Source: Hypomyces perniciosus
Taxonomy: Eukaryota > Ascomycota > Sordariomycetes > Hypocreales > Hypocreaceae
NCBI GenBank assembly: GCA_008477525.1
Contig: SPDT01000001.1
Location: 1,798,001-1,862,000 of the forward strand
DNA length: 64,000 bases
Direction of reading: 5' to 3'
The position numbers and the translations under genes are program-made. Below the pieces are notes generated by a model that saw nothing but the letters and a program-made list of their open reading frames with translations, was not told the origin of the DNA and did no database searches. Positions 23,341-34,300 of the stretch are shown one piece after another (the first letter of the stretch is position 1; every line of letters begins with the position of its first letter).

Positions 23341-24641
23341 ACACGCACATAACTACTACATACCTACTACATGCGACCTAAGGCTCGAAACTAACAAATG
23401 CGCTTAATTAATGCTGTCCTCCAGACCAAACCTTCAACCACTCGTTCGTAACGCCCACCACCTGTGGGGTCAGGCATGAGTGCATCGCTAGCATCTCCAA
23501 CTAGAACCAAGCAGGTGAGGCTGCAACGGGCTATGGAACCAAGCAAAATCGTTCTCTGTGTTCTCGAGCAAGCAAGAATGTCCGTGTCCGCATGCAGCCA
23601 GTATTATGCACGTCGTACTGCTGCTGCCCTCTTCCCGCCTTGCTTCCAATTTGCCCAAGTTTGGGCACTGCCCGCGCCGGCTCATTGGGCTGGGACCTTT
23701 GAAAGCGGGCTCGCTTCGCATTGGTATGGCTGTTTTCCCTTGCCTTGTTCCACGCACGGGCTTTGAGAAGGCAAAGATGCGCCGATTCGACATCATTTCG
23801 AGTTCCCCCTCTCCTGCTCCCTCCTCTGTCACGCGCAGCAACGATCACGAGCCATGATGGCGGCACACCATAGGCTATCCTCTTTTTGCCTTTTGCCTTT
23901 TCAGTCAGCTCCTCCTCTCCCTCCCTCCGGACCCGGACCAGCTAGGCTCGTCCCGCATTCCCGACCCGCATACCGGATCGGAACTTAGTCGATACTATGT
24001 ATATACAAACCCCACGCCGTTTTGTTTGTGGGTGGAACATGGAACAATAACCCAAGGTCCGTTGCAAAGTCAATTCGACATTTTCAAACGACTTCTCCGA
24101 ACTGGGCCACGTGCCTGTTCCCAGTTGATTCAGTCGAGTTGAGTTGATGGGTCATCAATCCAGGAGCACCGATTTTACGCCCGAATATCGGCTCCTGTCA
24201 GCTTATCTCTAGACTGGGAATCTGTCCGATGATAATAATAGTAGCACTCCGCCGTAATACTTCGTATCCACGGTATGACGATACCAAAGCCAATACACAT
24301 GAAACACGAGACAATGTTTTGTTTCTGATCGTCTACTGCCCAAGACCTTCGAGCCTCGAGCTTCAGCTTCAATTCTACAACACCCCTCGGCCTCTCCAAG
24401 TATCTACTAGTATAAGTACAAGTTCTTTTTAAACAATTGTAAAAATTCACAGATGAGTAGGAGTGATTCTGTTCGCGCCATATCCTTCAAACCCAGCCCT
24501 GACCACACCCCTCCTCCGTCGCATGCCCAAAATATATATAAGAGAGAAAACGCCAAAGTCATGCGCCCTCGCCAGAGTCCAAGGCAATATGAATGAATGC
24601 ATGCAGCCGGCCCGACTTCAATGCAGCAACAAGAAATTCGT

Positions 24642-27600
24642 CTAATCGTCATCCTCTGCACGCTCCGAATCATCCTTCTTTTGCTGCTTTTTCCACTCGC
24701 AGGTTTTGCACTTGTTGGCCTTTTCGCGGTCCAGCTCGGGGAAGATGAGATCAAACACTTCGGAGTACCAGCCCACAGCATGGCCCTCGATGCCCTCCTT
24801 GATCGTCTATAGAAAGTTAGTCACACCGATTCATTAAAAAAAAAACAGAAAACATGGGGTCCAAGGCAACACACCTGTGGCAGTTCCAGCCAGTCTGACA
24901 TGTTGTCCTTGGGGAAGATGACTGTCTTGCATCCCGCCCTCCTGGCTGCCACTGTCTTCTCCCGTAATCCACCGATCCGCAACACCTTGCCTGTCAGGGT
25001 GAGCTCGCCAGTCATCGCCACAGTCGGGTTCACCGGCGTGTCCAGAGCGAGCGACAGCAACGATGTTGCCATTGTAATACCCGCAGATGGGCCGTCCTTG
25101 GAAACTGCGCCATCAGGAACGTGAAGGTGCATCTTTGCCTTGTCGAAGAAGTGGTTATCCGGGAACTGGTTAACTATGAACGACTTGGCGAAAGAGTAGG
25201 CGATGGTAGTTGACTCCTTCATCACCGACTTGAGGTTGCCTGTGATTTCCAAACCCGGCCGTGAGCTGGGCCGAAGAGGTGCCTGAAGAATAGATTCAAT
25301 GTACATAGCAGCGCCGCCCATTTGGGTCCAAGCAAGACCCATGGAGACACCTGGCGGGCTGACATCGTAGAGTCGATCAGAGGTGAACACAGGGGGTCCA
25401 ATGTAATCAGTCAGGTTGTCCTTGCCGATGCTGACATGGACTGAATCGGGGACCTTCAAGGGCTGCCTCGGCTTCTCCGTGGTCTCGCCCTCGCTTGCTT
25501 CTGTGGCAGCCTTTCCCTTTCCACTGTCTTCGGACTCGGCAGACTCTTCGGCCTTTTTCTCCGCTTCCTTGGCAGCGGCCTTGCCTTCTTCCGTCAGAGC
25601 CTCCTCTTCAGGTAGGACATCCTCTCCCAGCTCTTTAACGATCTTGAGCGCAGATTTCCGATACACCTTCTCAATCTGCTTCTTCAAGTTTCGGACACCC
25701 GACTCTCTGCAGTAAGACTTGATGAGCTCTTCGATAGCCTCGTCAGTGAGTTGAACGTCTGCGTTCTTAAGGCCAGCTGCTTCCTTGGCAGCTGGGGCAA
25801 GGTACTTGTTGGCGATAGCCTTTTTCTCATCCGCGACATATCCAGAGAGAGTGATCAGCTCCATTCGGTCAAGGAGAGGCCTGGGGATTGTATCTGTCAT
25901 ATTAGCCGTGCAGACGAACAAGACTTTCGACAGGTCGACTGGGACATCCATGTAGTGGTCGAGGAATGAGCTGTTTTGCTCAGGGTCCAACAACTCAAGG
26001 AGAGCAGATGAAGGGTCTCCTTGGTAACCTCGGCCAATTTTATCAATCTCATCGATCAGAATAAGCGGGTTCTCCGTCTGACACTTCTTCAAGGCTTGGA
26101 TAATTCGACCCGGCAGCGCACCGACGTATGTTCTCCGATGACCTTTGATCTCCGCAACATCCGTGAGACCACCAACGCTGAACCGGTAATATTCTCGGTT
26201 GAGAGCTCGGGCAATTGACTTTCCAATGCTGGTCTTGCCAACACCAGGAGGGCCAACGAAGCAGAGGATCTTGCCCTCGACAGAACCCCGCAGCTTGCCC
26301 ACGGCGATGAACTCAAGAATTCGGTCCTTCACATCTTGCAGACCGTAATGATCCTCGTCAAGTACTTTAACTGCATTCGGAATACCAAAGTTCTCGGCAC
26401 TACTTTGGCCCCAGGGTATCTGAGTCAACCAATCCAGGTAGTTCCTCGTCACGTTGAATTCCGAGGCCGCAGTTTCCAGATGGGCCAGCTTGTTAATCTC
26501 CTCGTCAAAGACCTTGCGAACGGCATCGGGCATGGCAAGCTTGGCCGCCTTCTCCTTGAATTTCTCGACCAGTTTATCCTTGCCGTCCGACTCCAGGCCG
26601 AGCTCGCGGCGGATGCCCTTCATCTGCTCCATGAGCCAGTATTCACGCTGACGTTTGCTGATCTTGCTTTCCACGTCCTTGGTGATCTTGGATTGCAATT
26701 GTGCATTCATGAGTTCCTTTTTCAGCACAATCAATGCTTTTTGCATCCTCTCCTCGATATTCATACATCCGAGAACCTCCTGAAGCTCTTGTTGCTCGCC
26801 GGAAGAAACTGCGGCAGCAAAGTCTGCCAGCTTGGCGGGCTCTGAAGTGACATTTCCTGTAGACTGACTCATGGAGAATGTAGAAATTTGGTCCCTGAAG
26901 AGGTTGTTCATCGTAGCAACCTCCTTGAAGACGTTGACGATCTCGTTGGTGACGGCACGGATGACCGGGCTCTTAGGGTCGTAAGGCTCATCGACGAGAT
27001 TTCCTACATTGACGAGACTGACGGGGTATCTCTTGAGGAAGGAGGTCGGCTCATACTTCTCGGCCACCTGGTCGGATTTCTTCTCCACAGCGCTCTCCTC
27101 AAAGCTTGCCACCACGTCACCCTTCTTCTCTTGTTGAGAGTCTTCCTCGGCAGACTTCTGTGGTATCGGCTGAGGCACATCAGGTTCTGACTTGGCGTCT
27201 CCTTTCTTGACATCTTGACCCCCAGGAGGAACAAGACTAGATAGCTTGATCCTACGGTGAGGATAGAGGATTGCCGTCAATGCGCCTTCTTGTCCATGTA
27301 TAGGGAAAGCGCTGGTAATTTGGGCGAAGACACCGACGTCGTATACATCGTCAACATTTCGAATGATGTCTTCATCCTCATTCTCGTCCTTGAAGAGAAA
27401 AGCCCCAACATAGGGCTGGCCCCGCTTGATCGACTCAGTGATTGCCGTCGCCACATTGGGGTCTTTGATAGTAATGGCCTTGTAGAAGCCTGGGAATAGC
27501 GGTCGTCGAGCAATTGGTATCGCCAGGACCTGTGGGTATACCTCTGGAACAACCGGCTTTTGCAGCGCTCGCTCAGCAGACTTGCGACCTCGCTTTCCAC

Positions 27601-28057
27601 TTTCGCCGCCTGAATTATCGCCTCCCGAGCCCGACCCAGCACCGGCAGAGCTTCCTGCAGCGCCGCTAGCTTTTCCATCTTGCGATTGTCCAGCATTTTC
27701 ACTTTTTGCAGAGGCCAATGAATCGGCAGCAGCAGCCTTGGATTCGGAGACTTCTCTCGTCTTGTCCTCTAGGTTGGCCTTGGCCTCTTCTTCGGACAAC
27801 GCCTCAGTAGAAGGCTGAACAGGATCAAAGAATTTATTGTCCTTATCCTTCTCTTTCCCCAATCTTGCGCTCGTGGAGAATGCAGCGCCAGCTAACCGCG
27901 GTCTCAATCCGGGATAGCGACGGCCGCAGATTTGCGTGGCGCGGTATGCTGAACTCAAGGTCCATGCTCTCGGTACTGACTCTGGGAGCGCTCTGCCAGC
28001 ATGTGCGACCGAGCGCTCCAGAATCAAGCGCCCGGAGGCTCGAGATCGGGGGATCAT
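24642..28057 (-). CDS. PIM1: Mitochondrial Lon protease
   Basis: ATP-dependent serine protease of the mitochondrial matrix that degrades misfolded and oxidised proteins. Predicted 1115 aa: exon 28057-24875, a 68-bp intron, exon 24806-24642. The N-terminus is an Arg/Ser-rich presequence followed by a linker rich in Ser/Gly. A Lon substrate-binding domain starts near VLAIPIARRPLFPGF. The AAA+ module has Walker A GPPGVGKTS (about residue 600) and Walker B LILIDEID (about 666). The protease domain has catalytic Ser in DGPSAG (991) and Lys in GGLREK (1034). The last exon supplies the conserved IKEGIEGHAVGWYSEVFDLIFPEL and a charged tail with KCKTCEW. Without that exon the frame would end in an intron-encoded tail at 24821. 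Start ATG 28057 gives a good targeting signal. Confidence 0.96.
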
Positions 28058-28867
28058 GGCGACAGTAGGGGAAGCTTCCTAGGCTGTTCGGGTGTGGTAT
28101 CGGGATAGTGTCGGCGCTCCGAGAGAGAGGGAGAGAGAGGCGGGCGCAAGAAGACGGAGAGTGAATTCTGGGCAAAGGACTGAGGCAGATACTAGTTCTG
28201 GCGAGCCCAAACAGAACTGACTATTGTGTCCCCAATCGTGGGCATTGCCGGAGCGGCGGAAGTGACTGAGTAATACAGACTCAGGATGGATGCTAAATTA
28301 CGGTATATGCAGTTAATAATCCAGAGCTCTAGGCTGCTCATGCAACATCACCGCCAAGACTCGAGAGGCCTAGTAGCTTCCATCGGATGATCCCCGGCAT
28401 TGGCTCGAACCACTTGTGGCGGGGTATCCTAATATCGCGGGGATAAGATAAGGCTGTAATGTTCTTTGTCAAGCATTCGGTGTCAAGATATGAGACAGTA
28501 TCTGTTTCTTCAAGCAGGTTGTGCCTGTTTTTAATACGAATACCATTTTCAAGTTATTATTGGATGGCTCTTTCAACACACCGAAATCACTGCTTCCATT
28601 GGGCGCTGCAACTGACAGAGTCAACGAATCGCTTACACGACGACGTCAGGTGCCAGACTACCAAATGTGGCTTCACAAGTGTGAGCCCGCTGCGGGGCAT
28701 AAAGGTAATCCATTTGCTTCATTATTTTTCAGGTGTAGTTTGGAGCCGCAACCACTTGCGAATGTCATATCATATTCTATCTTCTTCTTTTTAACTTACT
28801 AGCCATCATTCTGACGTGAATCCTCCATCCATAATTTCTCATTTGTTTTTTTATTTAATCAAACATC
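28058..28867. promoter_or_regulatory. Divergent promoter, PIM1 / 28868 gene
   Basis: An 810-bp divergent gap. The PIM1 side contains a GA-rich stretch (28118-28140) and a minus-strand upstream frame overlapping its start. The plus-gene side is T-rich just before the ATG (28840-28866). No clear TATA box or further gene found. Confidence 0.45.
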
Positions 28868-29350
28868 ATGGCATCATCCCTATCAAAGCTCTCCATAGAC
28901 ACCATCAAGGACAATACCAAGACGACCAAGCCCAAGTCTAAAAAGGCCGTTGCAGATTCCTGGGAGGATGAGGACGTATCTGATCAAGATGAGACTTCGG
29001 CGGAACCAGAGTCAGCATCCAACCGGTCCGGCCCTGCAGCTCCTCCGCCTACTCCCAGTTCTCCAATCTACGGCTCTGGCTATGAATGGGCCTCCATGAC
29101 GGGCACGACTCCGACGTCGCCCAGCAGCGATGCCGCATCTGCTCGGAGGCCAGAGAAGACAGATGCTGTGGCACGGCGCATGATCGCTGCGGGGCTCGGT
29201 TTGAAAGCTCCAAAGCAGACTGAGGAACAGAAGGCCTATCAGAAGGCCATCCGAGAGCAAGAGAGGAAGAAGAGAGAGCAAGAAAAGGCTGAAGAGCAGA
29301 GGCAGCGTGAGCTCACGGAAAAGGCAAAAGCGTCCGTCTGGGACGACTAG
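28868..29350 (+). CDS. Conserved-looking fungal protein of unknown function, 160 aa
   Basis: Single-exon gene with a clean ATG (MASSLSKLSIDTIKDN). I do not recognise a named domain. The protein has a Lys-rich start, an acidic SWEDEDVSDQDE patch (about 31-42), a Pro/Ser-rich middle, then a helix containing ARRMIAAGLGLKAPKQTEEQ. A long Glu/Lys/Arg coiled-coil-like segment runs from about residue 120, and the end is SVWDD. The terminal Trp-Asp-Asp and the charged helix recall small cytosolic translation-associated proteins, but I infer no function. It converges on the RRG7-like gene with a 151-bp gap. Confidence 0.72.
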   Translation: MASSLSKLSIDTIKDNTKTTKPKSKKAVADSWEDEDVSDQDETSAEPESASNRSGPAAPPPTPSSPIYGSGYEWASMTGTTPTSPSSDAASARRPEKTDAVARRMIAAGLGLKAPKQTEEQKAYQKAIREQERKKREQEKAEEQRQRELTEKAKASVWDD

Positions 29351-29501
29351 GACTTTGGTGGCATTAATTAAAGTCATTGTCGGATGCATCATGTTAGGCG
29401 TTTTCATGGAGTTATCGAGCATATCTTTATGTCTCTGTCGTGTGACCGTGTGTGTTGCCTGCTGCATGCCTGCCGACTCGCCCAAAAAGTTGACCTGTGC
29501 T

Positions 29502-30194
29502 TCACCTATCAAGCAATGGCAATGGCTTTCCGTTTTGAACAAGGACAAGTTTATCCATCTTTCCGTCACGCTTTACAGCAACTGCAAATCCTTCTAGCCC
29601 TTCTTCTTCTGCCCTTTGATTCCAAAGAATCTGCTTGAGGACGCCGTCCTTGGAGCAACTGAGATATCCCATCGGCGACCGACTTCTTCCCAAGGCATCC
29701 CTGACACCCTTTGTCGCAGTCTTCTCGCTCACCAATAAGCCCAACACTCCTGGCCCTCTCCATCCGACCGGAGCTCCCACAAAGGAACCCTCCAGCTCTC
29801 GGACGTAGTGAGGTCCCGTCTTACCGGCTTTGCATTGAATTAGAACTCTCATCGTTTGAGACGTTGACGGAGGTGTCCATGTTCCCAGCAGGTCAGTGCC
29901 ACCGTCTGACGCCCCGCCTATTCTCTTCAAGAAGAAGCCATATCGGGTAAGGCTTTCGGCGACCGTGTACTCATAGTGAGTTCCAACGTAAATATTAGAC
30001 TCCTCATCCCATCCTGCGCGTTTTGCATAAGCCAGGAACGTGGGGAGGTCCGAGTGCTGTGTGGAGGATGCCTCGGGATATACCAAGGGCAAACCGCCTG
30101 CGCTACTGAAGCCTCGCGTCAGGATGGCGACATTGTTGATGGAAGGACGCTGGCGGGCTCTCAGGCGACATAGTTTGATGCCGCGCCCCAGCAT
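29502..30194 (-). CDS. RRG7: RRG7-like mitochondrial protein (DUF2034, restriction-endonuclease-like fold)
   Basis: Predicted 230 aa, intronless. The N-terminus MLGRGIKLCRLRARQRPS...TRGFSS is a strong mitochondrial presequence. The core GTHYEYTVAESLTRYGFFLKRIGGASDGGTDLLGTW, then VLIQCKAG, then PHYVRELEG, matches the DUF2034 family of yeast Rrg7, needed for respiratory growth. The spaced E, D and QxK residues fit a PD-(D/E)xK nuclease-like active site; nuclease activity is inference. A later GVLGLLVSEKTATKGVRDALGRSRSPMG block is also family-like. The start is put at ATG 30194; the frame extends to 30218 only through a TTG. It is divergent from DIM1 across about 256 bp, which probably forms a shared promoter. 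Confidence 0.85.
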   Translation of the reverse strand: MLGRGIKLCRLRARQRPSINNVAILTRGFSSAGGLPLVYPEASSTQHSDLPTFLAYAKRAGWDEESNIYVGTHYEYTVAESLTRYGFFLKRIGGASDGGTDLLGTWTPPSTSQTMRVLIQCKAGKTGPHYVRELEGSFVGAPVGWRGPGVLGLLVSEKTATKGVRDALGRSRSPMGYLSCSKDGVLKQILWNQRAEEEGLEGFAVAVKRDGKMDKLVLVQNGKPLPLLDR

Positions 30195-30450
30195 TATCCA
30201 ATTGACATGGAGTCGCAAATTTTCGACTGTCTGTTTGCTCTCGTTGGGTTAAGGATGACTAGGTACCTTAGGATAACCAGCACCCAAAACGAAGCCAAGC
30301 TTTATTCATCAAACGAGGTTCCAAAGCTTATCGCTTATCAGCGCACCTCCAAACAATGCCCCGCCATCGACGTCAGCCCGCAGCTTTATTTCAACTTTCT
30401 TGAACCCTTCTGCTTCCTTCACAGCCTGACAGTCATATTATTACACAACC
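30195..30450. promoter_or_regulatory. Compact divergent promoter, RRG7-like / DIM1
   Basis: Only 256 bp separate the two start codons, so both promoters must overlap. The DIM1-proximal half is pyrimidine-rich (30355-30425), typical of fungal transcription starts. Confidence 0.5.
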
Positions 30451-30870
30451 ATGGGCTCCGTTGTAATCCCTCACCTTAGCTCCGGCTGGCATGTTGACCA
30501 AGCTGTGCTCAGCGAGGAAGAACGCCTCGTTGTGATTCGCTTCGGCCGTGATTGGGACCCAGACTGCATGCGCCAGGACGAAGTCCTCTACAAGATCGCC
30601 GACAAGGTCAAGAACTTCGGTGTTGTCTACGTCTGCGATATCGACCAGGTACCCGACTTTAACCAGATGTACGGTATGTCGCCAAGCTCAACTGGGTTCT
30701 GGAGGATAAGCAGGAGCTCATCGACATTATTGAGTCCATCTACCGCGGTGCCAAGAAGGGCCGTGGTTTGGTCGTCAGTCCCAAGGGTACTTCATCCCTC
30801 CTTGGTTCCCATGTCTTTCATATCCGAAACTGACTCTATACCAGACTACTCAACACGTCATCGATATTAA
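30451..30870 (+). CDS. DIB1: Spliceosomal DIM1/DIB1 (U5 snRNP thioredoxin-like), internally deleted and frameshifted
   Basis: Dim1/Dib1 is a 142-143-aa thioredoxin-fold protein of the U4/U6.U5 tri-snRNP, essential in yeasts. Residues 1-74 are textbook (SEEERLVVIRFGRDWDPDC, VVYVCDIDQVPDFNQMY). The next 27 or so residues of the family (ELYDP through GTGNNN) are missing. The DNA goes from tac-g-GTATGTCGCC, which looks like an intron donor (30674), straight into AAGCTCAACTGGGTT, the KLNWV segment, in another frame. That frame continues LEDKQELIDIIESIYRGAKKGRGLVVSPK to 30786. A 58-bp intron (30787-30844) then leads to DYSTRHRY and the stop. Read straight through, the first frame gives 139 aa with a scrambled middle and, by chance, the right last residues. 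It is either a real lesion or an assembly deletion. Confidence 0.88.
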   Translation: MGSVVIPHLSSGWHVDQAVLSEEERLVVIRFGRDWDPDCMRQDEVLYKIADKVKNFGVVYVCDIDQVPDFNQMYGMSPSSTGFWRISRSSSTLLSPSTAVPRRAVVWSSVPRVLHPSLVPMSFISETDSIPDYSTRHRY

Positions 30871-31375
30871 TCAAGTAATGTTGCTTTCGCAATCACCGTC
30901 GAGCATCGACTTGAGATACCCCACAGCGACTGTTTACTTATCATGATTTAGTTTCTCAAGACACCACACAGATGGATCTCAACCACGGGATTCTATCGTT
31001 TGCAAAAGCAGCTAGGGTTGGTCTCTCCAATCACACAAAGCGTTTTACCTCAACTTCAAAAACAAATGCTAATATCTTACTCAAAAAGACTCGTGACATT
31101 TGTCTCTGCCCTAACCACATACTGTACAGGTACGCCCGCTCGTCCCTTCAAAACCGTTCTTCCGTGAACTGTTTCATCCAGAATCGGGCTTGTATTGTCA
31201 ATGCAATGCCCTTCTTCTCATAACTATCAAAGGGGTATTTTTCATATATCTCCAGATGTATACATCCGTTCATCCAACCTCAGCTCATCAAAAAATTTCA
31301 TCTCTCGCGTATACCCGTAAATTCATCTTCGAGCAGCAAAAAAACACTTCAAATAGTTTCCACCCCACCAAGAAT
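30871..31375. other. Convergent 3' intergenic region, DIM1 / TAO3
   Basis: About 500 bp, AT-rich, between converging stop codons. Likely 3' UTRs only. Confidence 0.5.
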
Positions 31376-34300
31376 TCAAATCACATCACCCTGGCCGGCT
31401 ATCTTCGTCACATACAGCTTGTTTGTCATCTTGAGAACGGGTTGCGGCGGCGGTCTCTCCCTGCTTGTAAGACGTTGTAAGTTTGGCGGCCGAGGAGGAC
31501 CTTGTTGGTGACTCCTATAGGTGCTATCCAGGGAGAATGAACCATCATCAATATTACCCGCGACCTTTCGCTCGTCATCTGCATCTGAAAAGCCACCCGT
31601 GGAGGACTCATCATCTGACGCAGCGTCCATAAATGGGAAATTGGATGCAGGTGCAGAAGGCGACGTAATAGATCGTGAATGCATAGCCGGACGCGGCGAC
31701 ATGCTAGTGGCAGCGGTAAATGCGCCAGGAGTCATGGTATTAGAAGCGTTTTCCCTGGAGAATACTGCAGGTCTATCAACGAAGCCGTTTTGAAAAGACG
31801 TATTGTTGGAAGCCTCGTGCAAGATTGGAAGGATCTGTTCATCGTATAATTCCGTTCCAGTCTCGAACGACTCGGGTGTAAACTCCGTGATTGTTAGCGA
31901 AGATCGTCCATCATCATCCGTGTGAGGACTCGAGGGCTCGTCGAAGAAGTCATCTAGGCTGTCAAGGTTCGTGACTAGATCACCCGGGTGAGTATCCACA
32001 CGAGCTTCATCCGACAGCATGGTTTCCGTTCGCTCAGGGACATCGAGATATACGTAGGAGAAATCATCGGAATGGAATTCAACTTCAGCGGTGGGCGTAG
32101 CTTCTGTTGATGAACCCTCTGCACTCTGGCACATATAGAAGGCAGCATGGATATTGGCACGTGTCGCCTCCGTCTTCTTTGCAGGAACGGGGATGGCCCA
32201 TCCAGATGCCTCCGGAATACCAAACAAGCTCTGGGTGCGTTCGTACTCCTTACGAACGGCCTTAGAAGTAGAACGAGTCATGCTCATCCTTAGGTGGTGT
32301 TTGTCCATATGACTCCCTGACATTGTCATAATGTTGTCCAGCACCTCGAGAGCGCCCATGCAGAACTCGGTCTGCAAAAGACGCAATAGCGGGGATATAA
32401 GATCCGAACCATGACCAGCAATTTCAGGATTGCGCATATCAATCTCTGGGATGACAAGGCAGAGGATGCGCATAGTCTGGACTTTGACCCAAGACAATGA
32501 ATTGGTGAGCAGCCCAATCAAGAAAGTGACCATCTTGAACTCCAGATGAGGTAAGTAATGCTCCCGGAGGGCCAAGAAAAGCTCCTTCAAGAGATCTCCG
32601 CTGCTATGGTACTTCTCGGACACAAGATCGTCGAGCACGAGCCCAATCTCCTGGAGGCTTTGACGATCTGACTCAGCTAACAGTAGCCGGGCTGTTATAA
32701 GAGTGTCTACACCAAGACCGCCGCATTCCAGTTCGTGTAGGAAACGGGGGAAGTTTGCTAGCAAGGAGAAAAACAGCCTGTTATCATCACCAACAAGACC
32801 ATCTCCTGGCAGCTTGAGCAGTTTGTCCATAGTATCCAACGTTGGTTGCCAACACAATGATGATCTCAAGCCCTTGTGAAGCAAAGGCTGGAGACCTTCG
32901 AACTGACCTTCCCATCGACCTGGTTGCCCATCCGCAATCACCCTCCGCACGTTGGGAGATCTAAAGTCGAGTTTTCCGAGAAGCTCGTTTAGCATTTCTA
33001 CTGCTTCTAGAAACTCCCGCTCATTAATTGATTCGAGACACGCACACGTCGTCCAGAAGAGCTGAGGGAACGTGGTGAGCTTATCACCATCCAGCTTGAT
33101 GATGAGAGTCTTGAGTGTTGTCAGGATCTCCATCGAGAATGACTGGATCTCTGTGTCCTCATCTGCGATGGTGTTGGACAGTCTTGCAAGCATATCGCCA
33201 AGCATGTACTGATCGAGGGATGTGAGGACACATCTGAAAATCTGGAACGAACGACAAGCGAGGTGTCTGACCGGACATGACGTGGCCCAAGTCAAAGACA
33301 GCCGCCCCCATTGCTCTTTGATTCCAGGGAATGTGATTTCAAAAGTTCTCACAACCTCGGCTGTCAAGTATTCCATGCTTGGTGGAACCTTGTTTTCGTG
33401 GTCGTCGACTTTGCCATTGCTGTCCTCATAACCCCATACAACAGAACGGTCATGTTGACGAACCAAGTCTATCAATTCTTCGATTGATTCTTTGCCATTG
33501 CCATCTGATTGATCATCAATGCGCGAAATAACGAGCTCATGGATAAGATGCACAAGCATCTCACGAGCCTGCTCCTGGACAAGCGGTGTATAGTGATCCC
33601 AGAGCACGGTGACGACCTGGAGCAACAATGGGACGCTATCTTGCGAGAGATGGACTGGTGAAACCATGAGATCAACGAGCAAAATGAGCGACAACTGGCC
33701 GAGAGAGAATCCTGCTTGCTTGGTACCGATGGGTAGAGCCTCGGTCAAGTCGGCACAATAGGGCATGTTGCTGGTATCCGGTGGTGCCTGCAATACCTCC
33801 CTTTTTTCGTTTGGAACCATAGCTTTTGGGTTGATTTGCATAAGTAAGAAATCGACAACCTTCATGCCCGGTGTGCTGTTTGTCGTGGAGAGAAAGACAA
33901 CGATCTGCTTGGCATATTGGACGAAATTTTGCTCCCTTCGTTCCAAACACAGCTGCATTATGAAGTCAAGGACCAAACGAACATTTCCAGGATGTGGTCC
34001 GGTGGCAAGAGCCTGCCAGAGAGCTTGGACTTCATTGTGCAAGGCAACGCCCGATTTAATTGTTATTTCCAAAAGATTAGCCAAGAGCACATACGATGGC
34101 GCCGTGGGGCCACCATTTGGATCCAATGTTAGCTCGATCGCCTGAATCCAGGGCAAAACGACTGCAATAACGTTTCTTTGCGCTGCTGGCTGAACGTCTT
34201 TGAAATAGAGAGTGAACTCTGAAATAACATGGAAGGCCAGCTCTGTGTAATGGTTGGCGAGACGCTTGGAGATTTCAAACTGGGCTAGTTTGTACACAGC

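Larger units (their letters stand above)
20964..24641. other. 3.7-kb gene-poor region upstream of kinase-like gene
   Basis: No supported gene. It carries an AAGC-type repeat (21411-21450), A-rich runs (22258-22280), an ACC trinucleotide run (23246-23270), a TACA run (23316-23340), CT-rich tracts, and the nonamer at 22555 and 22692. An ATG-initiated 227-codon frame at 22282-22965 lacks conserved features and is overlapped by equally long frames in other registers, so I do not call it. A long 5' leader or noncoding transcript is possible but not shown by sequence. Confidence 0.5.
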
